A stretch of 10,052 nt of DNA from an uncultured Clostridia bacterium (GTDB lineage Bacteria; Bacillota; Clostridia; TANB77; CAG-508): contig CAKPDZ010000049.1 in assembly GCA_934149155.1 (NCBI GenBank), forward strand, positions 1 through 10,052, in the 5' to 3' direction. Positions 1-5,336 of this stretch are shown one piece after another. A program made the translations under genes and the position numbers. Within the stretch, counting starts at the first letter, position 1; the number at the start of each line of letters is the position of its first letter. The notes beneath the pieces are model-generated. The model searched no databases. It had not been told where the DNA came from and saw only the letters and a program-made list of their open reading frames with translations.

Positions 1-127
1 AAACAATATCATTTTTGTGCTCTCTTTTCAATATTTTATTTTCAATGTATTTGTGACATATCTATTTTAAACCTATACTTTCTATTGAAAATATCTTTTG
101 ATTTATATTATCATCCTAGTATTTTTA

Positions 128-156
128 TTGTATTTTAAGTAATTTTCTGATATAAT
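128..156 (+). promoter_or_regulatory. Candidate sigma-A promoter for the 63-residue membrane protein gene
   Basis: A -35 element TTGTAT (128-133) lies 17 bases before a perfect -10 TATAAT (151-156), which is preceded by TGA, giving an extended -10. Transcription would start near 163 and leave a leader of about 110 bases before the gene at 272. The leader is AT-rich and I see no known riboswitch in it. The calling is by consensus only; AT-rich DNA produces such matches by chance, but the combination of spacing and extended -10 is good. Confidence 0.5.
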
Positions 157-271
157 TTTTTATATTTATTTAGATAACCTTATAAAAATAATTTCCTTTA
201 TAGGAATTGACATATAGTAACTTATAAACAACATACAATAATTTGTAGGAAATAATATGTGAGGTATTAAC

Positions 272-463
272 ATGAAGAGACGAAAAACAAAACCATTTTT
301 TCAAATAATCTTCGTATTGGCTTATTGTGCTGTATGGCTTATACTGTTTTATGCAATTTTTTCAGGTAAAGCTAGTAATATGTCCATTGAGACAAAATTA
401 AGTTTAGCCTTAATCAGTGGAATATATCCACTGATTGGAATTATATTAATATCAAAAATGTAA
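272..463 (+). CDS. Small two-helix membrane protein, function unknown
   Basis: This encodes 63 residues. I do not recognise the family. The first eight residues are strongly basic (MKRRKTKP), followed by a hydrophobic helix at about residues 10-30, a short polar loop containing SGKASNMSIETK at about 31-42, and a second hydrophobic helix at about 43-61. By the positive-inside rule both ends would face the cytoplasm, with a short outer loop. A ribosome binding site GAGGT (261-265) sits 6 bases before the ATG. A promoter lies at 128-156 and a strong hairpin terminator follows 31 bases after the stop, so it appears to be a single-gene transcript. Small two-helix proteins include toxins, regulators of membrane enzymes and orphan proteins; nothing in the sequence decides between these. 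The reading frame is probably real; the role is unknown. Confidence 0.65.
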   Translation: MKRRKTKPFFQIIFVLAYCAVWLILFYAIFSGKASNMSIETKLSLALISGIYPLIGIILISKM

Positions 464-494
464 TCTAAATTTATTTAAATTAGCACGATACATA

Positions 495-543
495 ATAGTG
501 ATAGATACTAATTAAAGAAAGTATCTATCACTATCTGTTTTTT
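495..543 (+). terminator. Rho-independent terminator after the small membrane protein gene
   Basis: A perfect 14-bp stem is formed by ATAGTGATAGATAC (495-508) and its exact complement (521-534), with a 12-base loop. It is followed by CTG and a run of six T residues (538-543). Position and shape fit a transcription terminator for the gene ending at 463. Confidence 0.85.
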
Positions 544-554
544 GTATAAACTTG

Positions 555-576
555 CCAAAAAGAACCTTCTTTTTGG
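555..576. repeat. Near-perfect palindrome, possible operator
   Basis: Arms CCAAAAAGAA (555-564) and TTCTTTTTGG (567-576) are exact reverse complements separated by only two bases (CC). The centre lies about 20 bases before the candidate -35 element at 586. It is not followed by a T run, so a terminator is less likely than a protein-binding site. The arms are not a motif I recognise. Confidence 0.45.
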
Positions 577-585
577 ACAGCTTTC

Positions 586-615
586 TTGTATATATTTTTA
601 CTTTATGGGTAAAAT
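586..615 (+). promoter_or_regulatory. Candidate promoter for the Asn-rich small gene
   Basis: TTGTAT (586-591) and TAAAAT (610-615) are separated by 18 bases. The start of transcription would be near 622, giving a short leader of roughly 27 bases that contains the strong ribosome binding site at 635-640. Support is by consensus and position only. Confidence 0.4.
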
Positions 616-648
616 ATTTGAGAAAGATTAGAATGGAGGTGTTCTTCT

Positions 649-744
649 ATGTCAGATAAAAAAAGCAAACAAAATAAAAATAACAACAGAAATAATGAAA
701 GCAATAACAACAATAATAACAATCAAAATAATAACAATAGATAG
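649..744 (+). CDS. 31-residue asparagine-rich micro-protein
   Basis: The frame runs ATG (649) to TAG (742-744) and encodes 31 residues, of which 17 are Asn. The N-terminus is MSDKKSKQNK, followed by runs of Asn broken by Arg, Glu, Ser and Gln, and it ends in Arg. A strong ribosome binding site GGAGGT (635-640) lies 8 bases before the ATG. There is a candidate promoter upstream and a hairpin terminator starting about 20 bases after the stop. The product would be soluble, basic and disordered. I do not recognise the family. Some spore-associated small proteins of Bacillota are rich in Asn and Gln, but that is only a loose compositional likeness. The alternative is that the AAT/AAC stretch is simple-sequence DNA; the ribosome binding site, which is as strong as any in the window, argues against this. 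Confidence 0.6.
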   Translation: MSDKKSKQNKNNNRNNESNNNNNNNQNNNNR

Positions 745-762
745 TTAAACTTTATATACAAA

Positions 763-815
763 AAATAAAGCAGTTAGCTAGTAGTTTTTATCAAACTATA
801 GTAAACTGCTTTTAT
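763..815. terminator. Bidirectional terminator between the Asn-rich gene and clpX
   Basis: The outer stem pairs AAAGCAGTT (768-776) with AACTGCTTT (804-812), and an inner part pairs GTAGTTT with AAACTAT imperfectly. On the plus strand it runs into a T-rich tail (TTTTATTTTA), and on the minus strand into TTTATTTTTT. It therefore can end both the small plus-strand gene stopping at 744 and the clpX transcript stopping at 835. Confidence 0.8.
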
Positions 816-834
816 TTTATACAAAATTCATTTT

Positions 835-2160
835 TTATGCTGTTTCTTTTTGTTCAACAGCAATTCTTTCACTTCTAGTCTTTTTAACTTTATTAGGATT
901 TTCTATAATTCTTGGTTCTTGATTATCTAAAACAGTTTCTTTTGTAACAATACACTGTTCAATCTTTTCATTAGAAGGAATCTCAAACATGATATCTCTC
1001 ATAATTTCTTCAATTATAGAACGTAATCCTCTAGCTCCAGTTTTTCTTTCAATTGCTTTATCTACAATAGCTTCTAGTGCTTCATGTTCAAATATTAATT
1101 CTACATCATCCATTTGCAATAATTTTTTGTATTGTTTTACTAATGCATTTTTTGGTTCTGTAGTAATTTTAATTAAAGCTTCTCTATCTAGTTCTTTTAA
1201 TGTAGCTATTATTGGTAATCTTCCTATAAATTCTGGAATCATACCAAATTTTAATAAGTCTTGTGGTAATAGTTGTTCAAATACTTTGTATTTATCTATG
1301 TCTTTTTTGCTTTCAATATCAGCTCCAAATCCCATTGATTTCTTGCCAATTCTGTCCTTGATAATATTTTCAAGACCTTCAAAAGCACCACCACAGATAA
1401 ATAATATATTTGATGTATTTATTTGTAATAATTCTTGTTGAGGATGTTTTCTTCCTCCTTGTGGTGGAACAGATGCAACTGTACCTTCTACAATTTTTAA
1501 TAATGCTTGTTGTACACCTTCTCCACTAACATCTCTTGTTATAGATGGATTTTCAGATTTTCTTGTTATTTTGTCAATCTCATCTATATAGATTATTCCT
1601 TTTTCTGCTTTTTCTATATCGCCATCAGCAGCTTGAATTAATTTTAGAAGTATATTTTCAACATCTTCTCCAACATATCCTGCTTCTGTAAGTGTTGTAG
1701 CATCAGCAATAGCAAATGGAACATTTAATATTTTTGCAAGAGTACTTGCTAACAATGTTTTTCCACAACCAGTTGGTCCTAATAATAAAATATTACTTTT
1801 TTGTATTTCTACATCATCATCATTTTTTTCGTGTTTAGCCATCATTTCTTCTTCATTTGCTATTCTTTTATAATGATTGTATACAGCTACTGACAATGTT
1901 TTTTTAGCTTCATCTTGACCAATTACATATTGATCTAATATTCCTTTTATTTCTCTAGGGCTTGGAATTTTATCTAATCCAGCTAAAGTATAAGTATCTT
2001 CATCTTCGTCATAAAATTCACTTTCAATTATCTCATTACATAATCCTATACATTCATTACAAATATATACACCTGGCCCTGCAATAATTTTTTTTACGCT
2101 TTCTTGCGTTTTACCACAAAATGAGCATTTTATACCTTTAGGTATATCATTTTTTGCCAT
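835..2160 (-). CDS. clpX: ClpX, ATP-dependent unfoldase subunit of the ClpXP protease
   Basis: This encodes 441 residues, slightly longer than the family's usual 415-430. ClpX forms a hexameric AAA+ ring that unfolds tagged substrates and feeds them to ClpP. The N-terminal zinc-binding domain carries Cys12, Cys15, Cys34 and Cys37. The Walker A motif GPTGCGKT is at 128-135, pore loop GYVG at 161-164, Walker B IIYIDEID at 189-196, the RKH loop GGRKHP at 235-240, the arginine finger in IPEFIGRLP (Arg314) and sensor 2 GARGLR at 375-380. The ClpP-docking loop, usually IGF, reads MGF at 276-278. The C-terminal tail after about residue 420 is basic and poorly conserved. A ribosome binding site AAGGAG sits about 9 bases before the ATG. 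It lies 76 bases downstream of clpP and may have its own promoter (2180-2208). Identification is secure. Confidence 0.98.
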   Translation of the reverse strand: MAKNDIPKGIKCSFCGKTQESVKKIIAGPGVYICNECIGLCNEIIESEFYDEDEDTYTLAGLDKIPSPREIKGILDQYVIGQDEAKKTLSVAVYNHYKRIANEEEMMAKHEKNDDDVEIQKSNILLLGPTGCGKTLLASTLAKILNVPFAIADATTLTEAGYVGEDVENILLKLIQAADGDIEKAEKGIIYIDEIDKITRKSENPSITRDVSGEGVQQALLKIVEGTVASVPPQGGRKHPQQELLQINTSNILFICGGAFEGLENIIKDRIGKKSMGFGADIESKKDIDKYKVFEQLLPQDLLKFGMIPEFIGRLPIIATLKELDREALIKITTEPKNALVKQYKKLLQMDDVELIFEHEALEAIVDKAIERKTGARGLRSIIEEIMRDIMFEIPSNEKIEQCIVTKETVLDNQEPRIIENPNKVKKTRSERIAVEQKETA

Positions 2161-2179
2161 CTATATTTCTCCTTTTCTT

Positions 2180-2208
2180 ATTTTATCAAATTCTAATAAC
2201 TATATTAA
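2180..2208 (-). promoter_or_regulatory. Candidate clpX promoter between clpP and clpX
   Basis: Read on the minus strand, TTAATA (2208-2203) is followed after 17 bases by TAAAAT (2185-2180), preceded by TGA as an extended -10. Transcription would start near 2173, close to the clpX ribosome binding site. The -35 matches consensus at four of six positions. It would allow clpX to be expressed apart from clpP. Confidence 0.4.
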
Positions 2209-2238
2209 TGTGCATTAAATGTAATTATTATTAGAATT
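2189..2238. repeat. Nested inverted repeats in the clpP-clpX gap
   Basis: An outer pair of perfect 11-bp arms, AATTCTAATAA (2189-2199) and TTATTAGAATT (2228-2238), encloses a smaller palindrome with arms TTAATG (2205-2210) and CATTAA (2213-2218). The outer arm overlaps the clpP stop codon. The elements cover the spacer and -35 of the candidate clpX promoter. They could act as an operator or as an RNA hairpin between the two genes. No T run follows, so it is not a typical terminator. Confidence 0.45.
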
Positions 2239-2848
2239 AAATTCTTTTATCCATAATGCCATCAATAAGACCATATTCTAGTGCTTCTTGAGCTGTCATA
2301 TAGTGGTCTCTTTCAGTATCTCTCTCAATAGTCTCTATAGATTGACCTGTTTTTTCACTTAATAATTTATTTAATTTTTCTCTTGTTCTTATCATATGAT
2401 CTGCATGAATTTTAATTTCTGTAGCTTGACCAGAAATTCCTCCACCTTGACCACCAATTAATGGTTGATGTATTAATATTTCTGAATTTGGTGTAGCATA
2501 TCTTTTTCCTTTTTCGCCATTAGCTAGTAAAACAGCTCCAAAGCTTGCTGCTAAACCAACACATATTGTTGAAACAGGACATTTGATATAATTCATTGTA
2601 TCAACAATTCCCATTCCATCTGTAATAGATCCACCAGGTGAATTAATATATAAAAATATTTCTTTATCTGGATCTTCTGACTCTAAGAATAATAATTGTG
2701 CAATTATTAAACTTGCAGATGTTGGATTTACATCTTCTCCTAAAAATATTATTCTATCTTTTAATAATCTTGAGAAAATATCATAAGATCTTTCTCCTTT
2801 ACTTGTTTGTTCAATTACATATGGTACTAAACTATCTTTTTCTATCAT
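2237..2848 (-). CDS. clpP: ClpP, serine protease subunit of the Clp complex
   Basis: This encodes 203 residues, the normal length. ClpP forms a two-ring tetradecamer that degrades proteins delivered by ClpX. The catalytic serine is Ser102 in GLAASFGAVLLANG, the histidine is His127 in LIHQPL, and the aspartate is Asp181 in DTERDHYM. The start of the mature form (MIEKDSLVPYVIE) needs little or no propeptide removal. Between His127 and the conserved GQATEI there is a glycine-rich stretch, IGGQGGGIS, about five residues longer than in Escherichia coli ClpP. A ribosome binding site GAGGAGG precedes the ATG. The gene lies between tig and clpX, a common order. No convincing promoter is visible upstream, although the tig terminator separates it from tig. 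Confidence 0.98.
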   Translation of the reverse strand: MIEKDSLVPYVIEQTSKGERSYDIFSRLLKDRIIFLGEDVNPTSASLIIAQLLFLESEDPDKEIFLYINSPGGSITDGMGIVDTMNYIKCPVSTICVGLAASFGAVLLANGEKGKRYATPNSEILIHQPLIGGQGGGISGQATEIKIHADHMIRTREKLNKLLSEKTGQSIETIERDTERDHYMTAQEALEYGLIDGIMDKRI

Positions 2849-2871
2849 ATTTTATCCTCCTCTATATATTT

Positions 2872-2936
2872 TGCACATTTGGGACCGGTTCTGTTTTGCT
2901 CACTGCACATTTGGGACCGGTTCTGTTTTGTCCCAA
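2872..2936. repeat. Duplicated 27-bp repeat, REP-like (RAYT-type) element
   Basis: Two identical 27-bp copies at 2872-2898 and 2904-2930 are separated by five bases. Each contains TTTGGGACCGGTTCTG. The second copy is followed by TCCCAA, so TTGGGAC (2911-2917) pairs with GTCCCAA (2930-2936) around a 12-base loop; the first copy lacks this partner. The core GGGAC-(C)GGTTCT...GTCCC resembles the dispersed palindromes that accompany REP-associated tyrosine transposases in many bacteria; that link is from memory of the motif and no transposase lies in the window. GC content is clearly above the surrounding DNA, which suggests insertion. It sits between the tig terminator and clpP. Confidence 0.75.
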
Positions 2937-2960
2937 GAATGGTACTTTTTTGCGCATTTT

Positions 2961-3011
2961 TAGAAAAATAAAAGGGCGCAAATTATTAAATCACCAATTT
3001 GCCCCCTTTTT
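2961..3011 (-). terminator. Rho-independent terminator after tig
   Basis: A 14-bp stem with one mismatch is formed by 2971-2984 (AAAGGGCGCAAATT) and 2996-3009 (AATTTGCCCCCTTT), with an 11-base loop. On the minus strand it ends in TTTTATTTTT. It begins a few bases after the tig stop codon. A shorter T run on the plus strand (3007-3011) could give weak termination the other way. Confidence 0.85.
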
Positions 3012-3016
3012 AGCTA

Positions 3017-4342
3017 TTATTTTTTGCTAGCTGTTGTTTTTTTTGTTTCTTTTTTCTTTTCTGCGAATTTTGCATTTGCTACTATGAATTCTAATGCTTT
3101 TTCTGATTTTATTCCGTCTTCTAAGTAGTTTTTTAAGTTTTCGTTTTTGCTTAATTCTTCTACATCTTTTCCATAGCTTTTAGCCATTTCTTCCATTTTT
3201 GCTTTTACTTCTTCTTCACTTGCTTCGATCTTTTCTGCTTTTATTACAGCTTCTAATACAAGTCTTGATTTTATTGCTTCTATAGCTTGTGGCTCATATT
3301 CTTTTCTTATTTCTTCTTCAGTTTTTCCTAACATTTTTAGGTATTGTTCTAGATTTAGTCCTTGATATGCAAGTCTTTGTTCAAAGTCTTTTAACATATT
3401 GTCTATTTCTAGTTCAATCATTCCTGATGGAACATCTAATTCTGATTCTTCACATACAGCTTTGATTGCTGCATCTTCTGTTTCATATTTTGCTCTTTGT
3501 TCATTATTTTTTGTTAATTTTTCTTTGATACTTTTCTTTAATTCGTCTAATGTATCAAATTCACTAACGTCTTTGGCAAATTCGTCATCTAATTCTGGTA
3601 ATTCTTTTTTCTTTATTTCATGTAATTTTACTTTGAATGTAGCATCTTTTCCTGCTAATTCTTTTGAGAAGTATTCTTTTGGGAATGTTACTTTAATTTC
3701 TTTTTCTCCATCAATTTCCATTCCTACTAATTGTTCTTCAAATCCTGGGATAAATGCTCCACTTCCTATTTCTAATTCATGACCTTCTGCTTTTCCACCA
3801 TCAAATGCAACTCCGTCAACAAATCCTTCGAAATCAATTGTTGCTGTATCTCCATTTTCTAATGGTCTGTCATCAACTGTTATTAATCTTGAATTGTGTT
3901 CTTGCATATGTCCTAATTCATGATCTACAGCTTTTTTGTCTACTTTGTATTCTATTTTTTCGATTTCTACTCCTTTATATTTTCCAAGTTTTACTTCTGG
4001 TTTTGTTTGTACTACTGCTGAAAATATTAAGTCTTTTCCTTTTTCCATTTGAGCTATGTCTACTTCTGGTCTGCTTACTGCTTCTATTTTATTTTCTTTT
4101 ATAGCTTCTTCATAGGCTTCTGTTGCAACTTCGTTGAATGCATCTTCATAGAATATTTGCTCTCCATAATATTTTTCTACTATATTCATTGGTGCTTTTC
4201 CTTTTCTGAAACCTGGTATGTTAAAGTATTTAGCATTTTGAAAATATACTTTTTTCATAGCATTTTCAAATTTTTCTGCTTCTACTGTAATTTCTAATTT
4301 TACTTCATTTGCGTTTTTTGTTTTTTCAACTTTACAATTCAT
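3017..4342 (-). CDS. tig: Trigger factor, ribosome-associated chaperone and prolyl isomerase
   Basis: This encodes 441 residues, within the usual 425-450. Trigger factor binds at the ribosome exit tunnel and shields new chains. The N-terminal ribosome-binding domain contains the signature GFRKGKAP (44-51), whose loop contacts protein L23 in studied species. The FKBP-type isomerase domain spans about 160-245 (LENGDTATIDFEGFVDG to TFKVKLHEIKKKELPELDD). The remaining helical C-terminal domain forms the chaperone cradle and ends in a lysine-rich tail (KKKETKKTTASKK). A strong promoter (4379-4406) and a terminator (2961-3011) bracket the gene, so it is probably transcribed mainly alone. The ribosome binding site AAGGA sits 8 bases before ATG. 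Placement just upstream of clpP-clpX matches the common tig-clpP-clpX order. Confidence 0.98.
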   Translation of the reverse strand: MNCKVEKTKNANEVKLEITVEAEKFENAMKKVYFQNAKYFNIPGFRKGKAPMNIVEKYYGEQIFYEDAFNEVATEAYEEAIKENKIEAVSRPEVDIAQMEKGKDLIFSAVVQTKPEVKLGKYKGVEIEKIEYKVDKKAVDHELGHMQEHNSRLITVDDRPLENGDTATIDFEGFVDGVAFDGGKAEGHELEIGSGAFIPGFEEQLVGMEIDGEKEIKVTFPKEYFSKELAGKDATFKVKLHEIKKKELPELDDEFAKDVSEFDTLDELKKSIKEKLTKNNEQRAKYETEDAAIKAVCEESELDVPSGMIELEIDNMLKDFEQRLAYQGLNLEQYLKMLGKTEEEIRKEYEPQAIEAIKSRLVLEAVIKAEKIEASEEEVKAKMEEMAKSYGKDVEELSKNENLKNYLEDGIKSEKALEFIVANAKFAEKKKETKKTTASKK

Positions 4343-4378
4343 TATTATCTTCCTTTCTTGTCTTCTTATAGCTTTTAT

Positions 4379-4406
4379 ATTATATCACATATTTTCTATT
4401 TTGCAA
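4379..4406 (-). promoter_or_regulatory. Strong candidate tig promoter
   Basis: Read on the minus strand, TTGCAA (4406-4401) is followed after 16 bases by a perfect TATAAT (4384-4379) with an upstream TGA, giving an extended -10. Transcription would start near 4372, about 30 bases before the tig ATG. It fits wholly in the 69-base gap after the deacetylase gene. No terminator hairpin is visible in this gap, so read-through from upstream is also possible. Confidence 0.65.
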
Positions 4407-4411
4407 TACTT

Positions 4412-5314
4412 TTACTTTATAATACTATAGAAATTTTCAAATTCAAATCCTTTATCTCTAAAATATTTAATAATTGTTGGTAATGCATTTGCTGTTGCTT
4501 GTTTATTTCCTGCATCATGCATTAATACAACTACACTATTATGTTTTGGAACTGTTTTTTCTAATTCTGCTATAAACTGTTCCGTTGTTTTTGCTCCTGC
4601 TGCATCTGATGTTAATGCATTCCAATCAATATGCAAAATGTCATTTTCATCTAATAATTGTTTTGCTTGTTTTTTTACTTCTGCATATTTTCCACCCCAA
4701 TATCCACCAGGGAATCTAAATAGATGTGGATTGTATTGTTGCTCTCCTATTGCATTTCTGATGGCAGTAACACTTCTGTTATATTCATCTATTACACTTT
4801 GTGGAGATGCATATATTTGTGAATATACATGAGAATATCCATGACTAGCCAAATAATGGCCTTCGTTGTATTCACGTTTTACAAGTTCTGGATTAAGTTC
4901 AACTCTGCTTCCTAACAAAAAGAAGGTTGCTTTTATATTTTCTTTTTTTAATGTGTCCAAAACTACTGGCGTTACAGTCTCTGATGGACCATCATCAAAT
5001 GTTAAAAATACTCGCTTTGTATCTGAATGATATATATTTTCTAAGTTACTTTTACCTTCTTGAGTTAGTTGTGGCAACTTGGCTTTTTTTTCTGCTTCTT
5101 TTTGTTCTTCTGTTTTGTGCTCTTCGCCTTCTTGTTTTCCACCTTGAAGTTGTTTTATCTGGTTTTCATATGATGTATAAACCTTTTGATATTTTGACTT
5201 TTTATTTAATTCTTTTATTACTAATCCAAATATAATCACTAACACTAGTATACATATTGCTATTATTATATTTCTTATATTTCTATATTTTCTTCTAATT
5301 GATATCAAATCCAT
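4412..5314 (-). CDS. Membrane-anchored polysaccharide deacetylase (NodB domain)
   Basis: This encodes 300 residues. A basic start (RRKYRNIR) is followed by a single membrane helix at about residues 14-34 with no clear cleavage site, then a charged linker rich in Glu, Gln and Lys (about 50-90) and a complete NodB domain (about 100-295). The family motifs are present: TFDDGP with Asp107 and Asp108, SHGYSH with metal ligands His158 and His162, RFPGGYWGG with Arg200, DWNALTSDA with Asp230, and LMHD with His266. The enzyme is therefore probably an active metal-dependent deacetylase outside the membrane. Peptidoglycan N-acetylglucosamine is the likely substrate by family habit, but specificity cannot be read here. 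The gene begins 22 bases after metG, with ribosome binding site AAAGGTGG, so the two are probably co-transcribed. Confidence 0.92.
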   Translation of the reverse strand: MDLISIRRKYRNIRNIIIAICILVLVIIFGLVIKELNKKSKYQKVYTSYENQIKQLQGGKQEGEEHKTEEQKEAEKKAKLPQLTQEGKSNLENIYHSDTKRVFLTFDDGPSETVTPVVLDTLKKENIKATFFLLGSRVELNPELVKREYNEGHYLASHGYSHVYSQIYASPQSVIDEYNRSVTAIRNAIGEQQYNPHLFRFPGGYWGGKYAEVKKQAKQLLDENDILHIDWNALTSDAAGAKTTEQFIAELEKTVPKHNSVVVLMHDAGNKQATANALPTIIKYFRDKGFEFENFYSIIK

Positions 5315-5336
5315 TTTTCCACCTTTTATCTAATAA

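Noticed and set aside
38..92. Inverted repeat ATTTTCAAT / ATTGAAAAT in the left end
   Set aside because: Nine-bp arms of almost pure A/T separated by 37 bases are expected by chance in this composition; no T run or gene boundary goes with them.
207..239. Perfect TTGACA (207-212) as the -35 of the 63-residue protein gene
   Set aside because: The only -10-like match, TACAAT (234-239), is 21 bases away, beyond the usual 16-18. The pair at 128-156 is better spaced and has an extended -10.
989..1441. Long open frames on the plus strand opposite clpX, tig, metG, nrnA and infB
   Set aside because: They lie wholly opposite well identified genes, are low-complexity (Leu/Ser/Phe-rich), and lack ribosome binding sites. 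They follow from the AT-rich codon use of the real genes.
2872..2930. Two identical 27-bp repeats as a minimal CRISPR array
   Set aside because: The gap is only five bases, there are two copies, and no cas gene is near. The motif fits a REP-like element better.
2949..2982. Alternative stem TTTGCGC / GCGCAAA competing with the tig terminator
   Set aside because: In the minus-strand transcript the terminator stem is completed first, so the alternative pairing would come too late to act as an anti-terminator.
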